NCBI GenBank assembly: GCA_003017855.1
Contig: PYER01000010.1
Coordinates: 1 to 54,102 of the forward strand
DNA length: 54,102 nt
DNA from: a filamentous cyanobacterium CCT1
GTDB lineage: Bacteria > Cyanobacteriota > Cyanobacteriia > Phormidesmidales > Phormidesmidaceae
Direction: 5' to 3'
Shown piece by piece: positions 33,523 through 42,031 of this stretch (position 1 is its first letter; every line of letters starts with the position of its first letter). The notes under the pieces were generated by a model. The model worked only from the letters and a program-made list of their open reading frames with translations. It made no database searches and was not told the origin of the DNA. Made by a program: the position numbers and the translations under genes.

Positions 33523-33777
33523 GTAGAAGCTATCTCGCGTAGGGTGCTGAGGCCGGTGCTCAACTCATAACATTTTAGGCGGCTTCCCCCCGTAGCGTAA
33601 GGCCTGGACTGTTATCTACCGTTTTGCTTAACGCCGTTGAGGGCAAATCGAGGCCAAATTCCTTGATTCTTCAAGAGAATGGAGGGGATCAGCGCAGCTT
33701 AATATACATACATTAAGTTCAGCGGGTCTCTCAGCAAGTCTTGGGGATCTCTGGCTACTGAATAGGAGGGAGAGGCA

Positions 33778-34710
33778 ATGCGCGTACTGGTCATGGGTGG
33801 CACCCGGTTTATTGGGGTGTATTTAACCAAGCTATTGATTGAGCAGGGCCACGAGGTGGTGCTGTTTAACCGGGGTAACCGCCCCGCCCCAGTGGAGGGC
33901 GTGCCGACGATTGTGGGCGATCGCACCGATGCCGACAGCCTCAAAACCCAGCTCGCAGGCGAAAGCTTCGACGCCGTCTTCGACAACAACGGGCGCGAGC
34001 TAAGCGATACCCAACCCCTGATTGAAATTTTTGGGGATAAGCTCCAGCACTTTGTCTATGTCAGTTCGGCGGGGGTGTACCTCAAGTCTGACCAGATGCC
34101 GCACATCGAAGGCGATGCGGTGGATCCTAAAAGCCGCCACAAGGGTAAGTTTGAAACCGAAGCCTACCTGCAAGCCCAGGGGGTACCCTTTACCTCCGTG
34201 CGGCCCGTTTACATCTACGGCCCGCAGAACTATAACCCGCTGGAGCAGTGGTTCTTTGACCGGGTGGTGCGCGATCGCCCCGTACCCATTCCCGGCAACG
34301 GCATGCACCTGACGCAGCTGGGCCACGTGCAAGACCTGGCGGCGGCGATGGCGGCAGTGCTGGGGAATGAGACGGCGATCGGTCAGATCTACAACATCTC
34401 TGGCGAAAAGGCGGTCACCTTCGACGGACTGGCCCGCGCCTGCGCCACGGCGGCGGGGAAAGATCCCGACGGCCTCAAGATTGTGCACTACGACCCGAAG
34501 GATTTTGACTTTGGCAAAGCGAAGGCGTTCCCCATGCGGGTGCAGCACTTCTTTACCGCGATCGACAAAGCTCAGGCCGAACTGGGCTGGGCACCGACTT
34601 ACGATTTGGTCACCGGGCTAAAGGATTCGTTCCAGAACGATTACCTGGCCAGTGGCCGCGACAAGGCCGAGGTTGATTTTGCTGTGGATGACATGATTTT
34701 GGGAGCTTAG
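33778..34710 (+). CDS. NAD-dependent epimerase/dehydratase, CSP41-like
   Basis: The 310-aa Rossmann protein has MRVLVMGGTRFIGVYLTKLL (GGTRFIG nucleotide loop) and VLFNRGNRP. The region FVYVSSAGVYLKSDQMP then RPVYIYGPQNYNPLEQWFF resembles chloroplast CSP41 and its cyanobacterial homologues, which bind RNA and ribosomes. The short-chain Tyr is followed by FVYVSS-type residues instead of a strict YxxxK, so classical epimerase chemistry is uncertain. GGAGGGAG precedes the ATG. Confidence 0.9.
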   Translation: MRVLVMGGTRFIGVYLTKLLIEQGHEVVLFNRGNRPAPVEGVPTIVGDRTDADSLKTQLAGESFDAVFDNNGRELSDTQPLIEIFGDKLQHFVYVSSAGVYLKSDQMPHIEGDAVDPKSRHKGKFETEAYLQAQGVPFTSVRPVYIYGPQNYNPLEQWFFDRVVRDRPVPIPGNGMHLTQLGHVQDLAAAMAAVLGNETAIGQIYNISGEKAVTFDGLARACATAAGKDPDGLKIVHYDPKDFDFGKAKAFPMRVQHFFTAIDKAQAELGWAPTYDLVTGLKDSFQNDYLASGRDKAEVDFAVDDMILGA

Positions 34711-34743
34711 GCCGGATTGTTCACAAAACCGGCAATTAGCGGC

Positions 34744-34951
34744 TGTCATTCCCGTGGAAACGGGAATCTATGCGAGGCACTTACTCCAGAGTGGATTCCC
34801 GCCTGCGCGGGAATGACGGACCTTTCGGTTGACTCATGAATAATGCATGTCATTCCCGTGGAAACGGAAATCTATGTGAGGCACTTACTCCAGAGTGGAT
34901 TCCCGCCTGCGCGGGAATGACGGACCTTTCGGTTGGCTCATGAATAATGCA
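34744..34951. repeat. Two tandem 104-bp repeats with REP-like stems
   Basis: Copies at 34744-34847 and 34848-34951 differ at only a few bases. Each contains CATTCCCGTGGAAACGG(G/A)AAT and CCCGCCTGCGCGGG, inverted-repeat modules of the TCATTCCCG/CGGGAATGA type. They fill the gap between the epimerase and the small membrane protein. Confidence 0.92.
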
Positions 34952-35005
34952 GGTTAGGTTGCTCAAAGGGTAGGTGGTGAGAGGGATGTAGTAATCGGCG
35001 TCGCC

Positions 35006-35245
35006 ATGACCACCAGCAACGATCGCTTAGACCGTATAGAGGCTTTGGTCGAGAAGAATGCCAGGGCTATCGACAAGCTGACCGACGACAATATAGGCCG
35101 GTCTAATGAGCGTTTAGATACCGATGAAAAGTGTATGCGCTGGATGATGCAGCTAGCGTTTGCCCTCCTATTTTTAGCAACCGCTGCGCTGATTGTGAAT
35201 GCGGCGGCGTTTCTGGTGAGGTTGTTGTTGCTGAACCAGGCGTAA
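35006..35245 (+). CDS. Small coiled-coil membrane protein
   Basis: The 79-aa protein opens TTSNDRLDRIEALVEKNARA and has a helical linker. A C-terminal membrane helix follows (LAFALLFLATAALIVNAAAF). The N-terminus is nearly identical to that of the 156-aa protein at 42731-43201 (TASNDRLDRIEALLEA), so the two share a module. Function is unknown. It sits between the 104-bp and 21-bp repeat arrays. Confidence 0.72.
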   Translation: MTTSNDRLDRIEALVEKNARAIDKLTDDNIGRSNERLDTDEKCMRWMMQLAFALLFLATAALIVNAAAFLVRLLLLNQA

Positions 35246-35300
35246 GCGTTGTAGCGGTATACCTGTGGCTTGCTACCAATTTGAGGATGTAGTGGCTCAC

Positions 35301-35531
35301 ATTGCGATGTCCATGCCTTGCATCACGATATCCACGGCCCGCATTGCTATATCCACGCCTGCGATTGCTATATCCAGGCCTGTGATTGGCATGTCCACGC
35401 CTGTGATTGGCATGTCCACGCCTGTGATTGGCATGTCCACGCCTGTGATTGGCATGTCCAGGCCTGTGATTGCTATGTCCACGGCCTGCAATGCGATGTC
35501 AGCCACCTGCATGACCAGATCCACCGATCGC
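35301..35531. repeat. Eleven 21-bp tandem repeats
   Basis: Eleven 21-bp units run without spacers. The four central units are near-identical (core ATTGGCATGTCCACGCCTG), and the outer units are diverged. Because the period is seven codons, frames on both strands stay open. On the minus strand, 35297-35533 encodes only heptads of the type x-x-x-V-D-I/M-A/P, with Asp kept in every unit. Whether any frame is translated is unclear, since ribosome binding sites are poor. Confidence 0.92.
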
Positions 35532-35776
35532 ATTCCTTAACGCCTGTACGGATGTCCCACCAGATAACTTGCTGTACTGTATTCAGTGCGGGGAATGTAT
35601 CTAAAACGGGCGTAAGGGAAGTAGCAGCTTCCCCTATGCCCTAAAGCATCCCAGCTTATCCGAGGTAAGTGAGATGCCCTAGGTGCATTCTAGGAGCTAG
35701 CGTCTTCGTTTGCCTTTGTTTGGGAAAGCGCTAGAGCGTTCCCCGTTTTCCTTCACCCGAAAACGGAGACAACCGC

Positions 35777-36016
35777 ATGACTTTTCAACCCTCGGGGCAG
35801 CGTGGCCTGCCCACCCCGTTTGCCCTGCCTACCTATCGGCCCGATCGCCTGACGCACATTCTGCTGGGCGACTACGCTGCCGTTGTAGAGGCAATCAACC
35901 GTATGGAGTTGCTCAGATACTGCGATCGCGTGGCATGGATTGAGCCCATCCCCACCGGACGCAGCGGCGAATACATCAGCGTGATGACGCGCCGCCTTGT
36001 GGCCACCGACGAATAG
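35777..36016 (+). CDS. Small conserved-looking cyanobacterial protein
   Basis: The 79-aa soluble protein reads PTPFALPTYRPDRLTHILLG, DYAAVVEAINRMELLRYCDR, then VAWIEPIPTGRSGEYISVMTRR. GGAG 8-10 nt before the ATG supports it. I know the pattern from cyanobacterial hypothetical proteins but no function. Confidence 0.75.
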   Translation: MTFQPSGQRGLPTPFALPTYRPDRLTHILLGDYAAVVEAINRMELLRYCDRVAWIEPIPTGRSGEYISVMTRRLVATDE

Positions 36017-36029
36017 CTTGCACCACCAA

Positions 36030-36054
36030 TCTCCCCCCAGATTTTGGGGGGAGA
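36030..36054. repeat. 9-bp perfect inverted repeat (C6/G6 stem)
   Basis: TCTCCCCCC, seven-base loop, GGGGGGAGA, then AAAAAA. It lies just past the small protein's stop and may act as a transcription barrier. On neither strand does a T-run follow the stem. Confidence 0.65.
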
Positions 36055-36285
36055 AAAAAGCTCACAGCAAAGCGCTTCTAATGTCAACTTCTCCTGACGT
36101 ATCGCAGTTGGTTATTCCTTGAGAAACTTCGACTGCAAAAGAGTTGCTATATGTAAACAAATTAAAACTTCTAAATCCCCAAAAAAGGCAGAAATTGTAA
36201 AGCCTTGATGAATATAACTATGACTGTTCTGGTTTCGTGTTTGTTCCCCGAATAAGGTGGAAAAACCCGACACTAAATTTTCCTA

Positions 36286-37635
36286 ATGAGCTTAGTAAAG
36301 GCACTTCAGGATCTGCCCTCAGATGCCCCTGAAGTCGTTGTCGAAGGAGCTTTCTCCAAAGAGTTCTTGAAAGCCCTCGGCTTCGAGAACTTGGAGGTAG
36401 TTCCAGGATTTAAAGTTGGAACGAAAGTAGTTGATCACGCTGCTCGCAAAAATATTGATGACGATATATTCCTGCACACTCGCAAAAATCCCTATCTCTA
36501 CATGGAGGTTAAGGGGCGAACCTGGAATCTAGGCGATGAAAAGTGTGCCAACTATCGCAATGCTCTCTTACAGCTTAGGGGCTATCTTTTGCATCCATCC
36601 TCTAAGTCTGTGCAGTGGGGAATTTTGATGAACTCCCTTCATGTGCAACTTTTTCGCAAACACGGCAAGGTCATTCATCCAGTCACGCCCTGTATACCGA
36701 TAGATCAGGATATCAACAGCGTTGTTAAGCGACTTAAGGCAATTATTGAAGCCCCGAAGAAAGCGCTAACAGTAGTGGTCTACAACAATAAAGGAGGCGT
36801 TGGCAAGACCACCACGACGCTAAACCTTGCCGCTGCGCTAACGCTGCGTAAGAAGCGCGTTTTGGTAATCGACTTCGATCCTAACCAAAGTGACTTGGGC
36901 GATGCCCTCAACCTCAAACCTCTCAAGGGAAAAGTCCTTGATGCACTCAAAAACAAAGACATCAACATCAAAGACATCATTACGCCTTACAAGTTTGAAC
37001 ATCCCAAACTTCCAGAACCTTGGGGATTTGACGTAGTTCTGGCGGACGAAAAGCTAGTCAACGAAATAGATGAACGAGATATTAGAAAACATCTTAGGAT
37101 TCACGACCTACACAAGGCATTAGATTCAGTTCGCAATGACTATGACTATATCCTCATTGATGCTCCGCCTAACTGGAGAATCTTCGCTCAAAAGGCAATG
37201 TATGCGTCTGATGTGGTTCTCATTCCAGCCCGTCACGATAATCTGCACTCTTTACAAAATGCTGGCATCGCCATCACTCAATTTATTCCAGAAGTTCAGG
37301 AAGAAAAACGAAAACAAGGTGAATATGGCCCCATTCCGTTGCCTATATTCATGAACAACGCATTTAAAGAAACCGATCACCAAATTCATTTGATGCATCA
37401 GGCTATCAGAAAGATTGTCGAGGATGTTAAACAAAACTCAAACAGCTTTAACTTGGCACCTTATTTCTACCCTAAAGCAAAGAAAGGCCAGTCTATCGAT
37501 ACGAGCAAGATGATAAGCATTCCACACATGGCTTTTATCTCTAGAGCAGATTTTATGCACATGCCTGCTGCATTCGCCTTTAAAACAGTTCGCGAACAAT
37601 ACCTCAACCTTGCATTGGAGTACTTTTTGCAATGA
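36286..37635 (+). CDS. HsdR-N-type nuclease domain fused to ParA-family ATPase
   Basis: The 449-aa protein has two domains. Residues ~15-155 look like the N-terminal PD-(D/E)XK domain of type I restriction subunits. It has an acidic cluster ending at D60, E74-V-K76 (YLYMEVKGR), Q96 and Y100 (LLQLRGYL), then GILMNS at 112-117 resembling the GILTNG turn. Residues ~160-445 are a ParA/MinD ATPase: deviant Walker A KGGVGKT (169-175), DFDPNQSDLGD, and Walker B DYILIDAPPN (~287-296). The gene is AT-richer than its neighbours and lacks HIP1 sites, suggesting transfer. Its stop overlaps the next start (ATGA). Confidence 0.87.
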   Translation: MSLVKALQDLPSDAPEVVVEGAFSKEFLKALGFENLEVVPGFKVGTKVVDHAARKNIDDDIFLHTRKNPYLYMEVKGRTWNLGDEKCANYRNALLQLRGYLLHPSSKSVQWGILMNSLHVQLFRKHGKVIHPVTPCIPIDQDINSVVKRLKAIIEAPKKALTVVVYNNKGGVGKTTTTLNLAAALTLRKKRVLVIDFDPNQSDLGDALNLKPLKGKVLDALKNKDINIKDIITPYKFEHPKLPEPWGFDVVLADEKLVNEIDERDIRKHLRIHDLHKALDSVRNDYDYILIDAPPNWRIFAQKAMYASDVVLIPARHDNLHSLQNAGIAITQFIPEVQEEKRKQGEYGPIPLPIFMNNAFKETDHQIHLMHQAIRKIVEDVKQNSNSFNLAPYFYPKAKKGQSIDTSKMISIPHMAFISRADFMHMPAAFAFKTVREQYLNLALEYFLQ

Positions 37636-38312
37636 GCCTTTCCGATGTTGGCAACTTGATGTGTTTGCCCTTTGATGAAATTGAGCCCGGTCAACCCACC
37701 GAAGCACACGAGTATTTAATTCAGTTCGCCGCCAGCCAGCTAGGGCCAGAGGGGCGCAACTGGATTCCGCTGATTGTCAAAGAAACCGGCCCCGATCAGT
37801 ACCAGGTGATTGGCAACAGCTTTGTCTACGCCGTCGCCGCCGAAGCCCAGCTAGACGAGGTATGGTGCATTATTGCCGAAGATACCCCCGAGGCCGTTGC
37901 GATTACGCGATCGCTGGCCCAAGAAACCCAGCCCAAGACCAATCTCTCGATCGCCAGCCGTGACGAAATTTCCGCCGCGATCGATTATCTTCTGGCGCTG
38001 CCCAACACTCCCCTCAAAGGCGTCAGCCATGCTTCCCTGGTGGCTCGCCTCGACGAAGCCCCCCGCCAGTATTGGAAAACCCTGCAACCCATCACCAAGC
38101 TGGGCTGTCGCATTACCGCTGGCAAAAAGCTTAAAGCCCTGCAAGAGGTGTTTTACTTGACACCCGAGCCCATGCCCGACGTCGTGACCGATCGCGCCTT
38201 GCTAGAGTCGATGACTGCCTCTCAACTTAAAGACATGGCCAAAAAACGCGATATTGCAGGCATCTCAAAGCTCAAAAAAGCCGACCTGGTGAATCTGCTA
38301 GCCGCCGCCTAG
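37632..38312 (+). CDS. ParB/Srx-like protein with C-terminal Rho_N/SAP-like domain
   Basis: The 226-aa protein is translationally coupled (4-bp overlap) to the ParA fusion. Residues ~10-85 follow the ParB N-terminal pattern: CLPFDEIEP, then WIPLIVKETGPDQYQVIGNSFVYAVAAEAQLDEVWC. The ParB CTP-binding 'GERR' box reads GNSFVY instead, so the motif is lost. The last ~35 residues (TASQLKDMAKKRDIAGISKL, then KKADLVNLL) match the Rho_N/SAP helical nucleic-acid-binding motif. Composition is host-like with HIP1, unlike its partner. A DNA-binding adaptor for the ATPase is inferred. Confidence 0.78.
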   Translation: MSLSDVGNLMCLPFDEIEPGQPTEAHEYLIQFAASQLGPEGRNWIPLIVKETGPDQYQVIGNSFVYAVAAEAQLDEVWCIIAEDTPEAVAITRSLAQETQPKTNLSIASRDEISAAIDYLLALPNTPLKGVSHASLVARLDEAPRQYWKTLQPITKLGCRITAGKKLKALQEVFYLTPEPMPDVVTDRALLESMTASQLKDMAKKRDIAGISKLKKADLVNLLAAA

Positions 38313-38323
38313 ACCGCTGTTAC

Positions 38324-38391
38324 AGAAACCCGGTTTCTCTTCGGGTGCAGGCCAGGTCTTGTAGGCTAGTCCAAGAAGAAACCGGGTTTCT
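38324..38391. terminator. 15-bp perfect inverted repeat between convergent genes
   Basis: AGAAACCCGGTTTCT (38324-38338) and AGAAACCGGGTTTCT (38377-38391) enclose 38 nt. It sits between the convergent ParB-like and Uma2 genes and may terminate both. The arm is itself nearly palindromic and looks like a dispersed genome repeat. Confidence 0.65.
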
Positions 38392-38444
38392 AGCCACCCT
38401 GAACCGATGCTCTAGGCAGTAGTATGTCTGCGCACTGCTCACCT

Positions 38445-39092
38445 TTAGGACGTTGACTCTGAATCAGGCTGCTCGAACCGCACTTTGTTGTAAATGTCGC
38501 GCAGCGAGATCTCAAACTCCAGCACCGCCAAATTCAGCACCGCGTCTAGCCCGTCGTACTCCTGCATTAACCACTGTTTCACGCCAGTTTTGACGTGGTG
38601 CTCCACATGGGCAGAATACTGATCGATTAAGGCATACTCGCAGAAGCTATCGATGGTGCGATAGGCCGCAAACTTATCGCCACGGTCGTAGCTACGGGTC
38701 GATGCAGACAACACCTCAACAATCACCAGAGGATTCGTAATCGTATCGCGTCGCCCAGCCTGATACGCCAGCTCTCCCTCAACCACCATGACATCTGGAT
38801 AGGTATAAATCTCAGCGGCTGGAATCCAGAGCCGCTGATCGGCAGCAAATACCTGATAAGGTTTTTGCCGCAAGACAAAATTCAAGGCCCCAGCCAGATT
38901 CAGCAAAATTTGATTGTGATTGGGCGTGCCGCCGGTCATGGGTACGATTTCTCCATGAATGTATTCGTGGCGGACTTCCGAGGCCACTTCCAGGTCGAGG
39001 TATTCTTCAGGCGAATAGGTGCTAGAGAGCTGGGGCTGAGCAATCATCGGTTTGGCCAGAGGGCAAAGGGTAGCAGCGGCATGTGCCCTCAT
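38445..39092 (-). CDS. Uma2 family protein (DUF820)
   Basis: The 215-aa protein has the Uma2 pattern TYSPEEYLDLEVASEVRHEY, IHGEIVPMTGGTPNHNQI, IYTYPDVMVVEGE, NPLVIVEVLSAST and YDRGDKFAAYRTIDSFCEYA. The Asp of PDVMV and Glu of VIVEV are the nuclease-like core residues. AGGAG 6 nt before the ATG at 39092 supports that start. This is the second of three Uma2 genes in the window. Confidence 0.92.
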   Translation of the reverse strand: MRAHAAATLCPLAKPMIAQPQLSSTYSPEEYLDLEVASEVRHEYIHGEIVPMTGGTPNHNQILLNLAGALNFVLRQKPYQVFAADQRLWIPAAEIYTYPDVMVVEGELAYQAGRRDTITNPLVIVEVLSASTRSYDRGDKFAAYRTIDSFCEYALIDQYSAHVEHHVKTGVKQWLMQEYDGLDAVLNLAVLEFEISLRDIYNKVRFEQPDSESTS

Positions 39093-39276
39093 TGTAAGCT
39101 CCTGAATTTTAGGCGTTCTGTAGAATATTGCGCCTACGACAGCCGCCGCACCGCCAAACCACCGACAATGGCAACAGCTCTAACGGCAATCAATCTCTAA
39201 CCCCTGGTTAAGACAATTGAGAACGCTTCTGTTTACGATGGAGCCTGTGCCCCGTTGATGCGTTGGTGAATTTTCC

Positions 39277-40827
39277 ATGGCCGATCGCCCCGACATTCTC
39301 TTTCTGGTGCTCGATACTCAGCGGGCCGATCGCCTCTCCTGCTACGGCTACGACAAGCCGACCTCGCCGAATTTGGATGCGATCGCAGCCGACGCCACCC
39401 GATTCACCCAGGCCGTTTCCGCCGCCCAGTGGACGGTGCCCTCCCACGCCTCCATGTTCACAGGGCTGTACCCCTCCGAACACACCATGGTGCAGTCGTA
39501 TTCAGTACTGCCCAGCGATTTGCCAACATTAGCGGAACGCCTTGAGGCCAGCGGCTACTACACCGCTGGTTTTTGCAACAACCCCCTCGTCGGCGTCATC
39601 AACAACGGTTTGCGGCGCGGGTTCACTAGCTTTCTCAACTACAGCGGACTGCTCACCTCCAAGCCCAACCAGGCGGGCAGCCATCCTGGCCTGGTGAGCC
39701 GCTATCGCCAGTGGTTCAAGGGCAAAATTGCGACATTTCTCAACCGCATTCAGGACGCGTTTGCGCGATCGGACGCGCTCTTGGCGCTCAGCTTTACGCC
39801 GCTGATGGTGCCCCTGTGGCAAACGGCGCTGAGCTTTAAGGGCAACACGCAAAAGTCGCTTGAAGACACCGCCAACCTGTTGATCAACCGCACTGGCGCA
39901 GCCGCCGACCAGCCCGTCTTCGCCTTTGTGAACCTGATGGGCACCCACATGCCCTACCACCCGCCCCGCCGCTACATCGAGCAGTTTGCCCCCCACGTGC
40001 TGGCCGATCGCAAGGCCCAAACCTTTTTGCAGCGCTTCAATGGCGATGTCTACGGCTGGCTGGCCCCGCTGACCGGTGCGCTAGACGACCACCAAAAGCA
40101 AACCCTCGACGGCATGTACGACGCTGAAGTCGCCTATCAGGATGCGCTGCTGGGTCAGTTCTTCGATCGCCTAGAGAATTCTGGCCAGCTCGACAACACG
40201 CTGGTAATCATCTGCGCCGACCACGGCGAGCACCTGGGCGAAAAACAGTACATGGGCCACAGTCTGTCGATCTACAACGAGCTAGTGCGGGTGCCGCTGA
40301 TCATCCGCGACCCGCAGAATCGCCTGGAGCAGGGCGCTGTCGTCGATGCTGTGGTATCTACCCGCCGCCTGTTTCACACGGTGCTGGCCGCCGCAGGCCT
40401 CGCCAACGAGAAAGAATTGGCCCTCGATCTGGTCCAGAGCCAGGGCGAACTCAAGGAACGCGACTACGTGTTTGCTGAAGCGATTCCGCCGCAGAACGTG
40501 GTCAACCTGATGCAGAAGCGCCAGCCCGAGCTGGTGAAGACTATGGGGTGCGATCGCGTCCGTCGCGCCGTCTGGATGGGCCAGCACAAGCTAATTGAAA
40601 CCGAAGGCTCAGTCGCCGAACTCTACGACGTCCTCGAAGACCCCACCGAAGCCCTCGACCTCAGCGCCATCCTGCCCGAAAATGTAGAAGCGCTGCAAGA
40701 CTGCCTGCAAGCTTTCGCCGATCGATCTGACCAGCACCTCGCCCAGGCTATCGCCACCCGCGCCACCGACTACGACGACCCCGAAGTCCGCCGCCGCCTC
40801 GAAGAACTAGGCTACCTGGAGGATTAA
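39277..40827 (+). CDS. Sulfatase-fold enzyme with Thr at the nucleophile position
   Basis: The 516-aa alkaline phosphatase superfamily protein opens PDILFLVLDTQRADRLSCYG with metal ligands D13-T14. The position that holds formylglycine Cys in true sulfatases (C-x-P-S-R) reads T53-V-P-S-H in WTVPSHASMFTGLYPSEH. A C-terminal metal site is IICADHGEHLGEK. Thr as nucleophile is the pattern of LtaS-like phosphoglycerol transferases and phosphodiesterases, so arylsulfatase activity is unlikely. No signal peptide is seen, so it is probably cytoplasmic. Substrate is unknown. Confidence 0.9.
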   Translation: MADRPDILFLVLDTQRADRLSCYGYDKPTSPNLDAIAADATRFTQAVSAAQWTVPSHASMFTGLYPSEHTMVQSYSVLPSDLPTLAERLEASGYYTAGFCNNPLVGVINNGLRRGFTSFLNYSGLLTSKPNQAGSHPGLVSRYRQWFKGKIATFLNRIQDAFARSDALLALSFTPLMVPLWQTALSFKGNTQKSLEDTANLLINRTGAAADQPVFAFVNLMGTHMPYHPPRRYIEQFAPHVLADRKAQTFLQRFNGDVYGWLAPLTGALDDHQKQTLDGMYDAEVAYQDALLGQFFDRLENSGQLDNTLVIICADHGEHLGEKQYMGHSLSIYNELVRVPLIIRDPQNRLEQGAVVDAVVSTRRLFHTVLAAAGLANEKELALDLVQSQGELKERDYVFAEAIPPQNVVNLMQKRQPELVKTMGCDRVRRAVWMGQHKLIETEGSVAELYDVLEDPTEALDLSAILPENVEALQDCLQAFADRSDQHLAQAIATRATDYDDPEVRRRLEELGYLED

Positions 40828-40910
40828 TTTTATGATGGGTTAGGCAATGGGTAGATGAGTCAGTTACGAACGCATTTCCCGGCCATCCTTTTCTGTAAGG
40901 GAGACTGTTC

Positions 40911-41180
40911 ATGACAGTGCAAGATTTGCTCAGAGAGGCAACTCAGCTATCCCTCAAAGAACAGCTTCAGCTCGCTACTCAGCTGCTTCAGCTCGTTAAC
41001 CAGCAGCTAGACTACCCTTCAAACGCCAGCAATCCAGCGGTTGGATCCTCAACAAATAGCAACCCAGCGACTACCAATACTGAAAACGAAGAGGGCAGCA
41101 TTAGCTACCTTTTAGCTCATCCCATTCCGGTTCAAAGCTTTACGCCCCTGAGCCGAGATGAGATCTATGACCGCTGCTGA
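40911..41180 (+). CDS. Small protein with antitoxin-like N-terminus
   Basis: The 89-aa protein opens with an amphipathic helix, MTVQDLLREATQLSLKEQLQ, then LATQLLQLV. An Asn/Ser-rich linker and a C-terminal segment PLSRDEIYDRC follow. GGGAG before the ATG supports it. The layout recalls cyanobacterial VapB/DUF-type antitoxins, but the next gene is lgt and no toxin is present. Function is unknown. Confidence 0.65.
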   Translation: MTVQDLLREATQLSLKEQLQLATQLLQLVNQQLDYPSNASNPAVGSSTNSNPATTNTENEEGSISYLLAHPIPVQSFTPLSRDEIYDRC

Positions 41181-41203
41181 ACGTTGTTTTGTCGATTCGA
41201 CCC

Positions 41204-42031
41204 ATGTACCCCCCCGTCTCCCCCATCATCTTTGAAATCGGCCCCTTTGCCCTGCGCTGGTACGGGCTACTGATGCTGGCGGCGATTCTCACAGCGGCGA
41301 CGGTGGCAGGGCGCTACGTCGCTCGCCAGGGCGAAAACCCCGACAACCTCTGGGACATGCTGTTCTGGATTTTGATTCCGGGCTTTATCGGGGCGCGGCT
41401 GTATTACGTGTTCATTCAGTCGCCGCGTGGGCCAGAGGGGCTGGGCTACTACCTGCAAAATCCAGGCCAGATTTTGCAGATCTGGGGCGGCGGAATTCAC
41501 ATTTTTGGCGGGTTTATCTTTGGGGCGATCGCCCTCTTCCTCTTCGCCCGCATTCGCAAGCTCAACCCGCTGCCCTACCTCGATGGCATTGCTCTGGGGC
41601 TACCCCTGGCTCAGGCCATTGGCCGCTGGGGCAACTTCATCAACCAGGAGCTTTACGGCCCACCCACGACCCTGCCCTGGGGCCTGCGCATTGACGCCCA
41701 GCGCCGCATCGCCCCGTACAACGACCTGGCCCAGTACCCCGACTCCACCCGATTCCACCCGCTGTTTCTCTACGAGTCGCTGTGGAACTTTCTAGGCTTT
41801 GCGGTGCTGTTTTGGATTTCACGTAAATTTGAGCGGCAGCTTAAGCCGGGGGATTTGGCTTTGGGCTACTTGATCTGGTATCCGCTGGGGCGATTCTTCA
41901 TCGAGTTTCTGCGCACGGATTCCTGGTTTTTCCCTGGCACGCCCTTCAATGCTGTGCATATTTTGTCGGCTGGGGCGATCGCCCTCTCGTTCCTTGTCCT
42001 CTATCGCCGCCACCGCCGGTTAGCGGCCTAA
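41204..42031 (+). CDS. lgt: Phosphatidylglycerol-prolipoprotein diacylglyceryl transferase
   Basis: The 275-aa, seven-helix protein transfers diacylglycerol from phosphatidylglycerol to lipoprotein Cys in the inner membrane. Family marks are IFEIGPFALRWYGLLML, the H-x-G-G segment GGIHIFGGFIFG, the signature IGRWGNFINQELYGPPT with its conserved RWGNFINQE, HPLFLYESLWN, and the C-terminal RFFIEFLRTDSW. I chose the ATG at 41204; a TTG 15 nt earlier is in frame. Confidence 0.96.
   Translation: MYPPVSPIIFEIGPFALRWYGLLMLAAILTAATVAGRYVARQGENPDNLWDMLFWILIPGFIGARLYYVFIQSPRGPEGLGYYLQNPGQILQIWGGGIHIFGGFIFGAIALFLFARIRKLNPLPYLDGIALGLPLAQAIGRWGNFINQELYGPPTTLPWGLRIDAQRRIAPYNDLAQYPDSTRFHPLFLYESLWNFLGFAVLFWISRKFERQLKPGDLALGYLIWYPLGRFFIEFLRTDSWFFPGTPFNAVHILSAGAIALSFLVLYRRHRRLAA

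Noticed and set aside
35301-35531. Possible CRISPR array
   Set aside because: The units are contiguous 21-mers without spacers and no cas genes are near; it is a tandem repeat.
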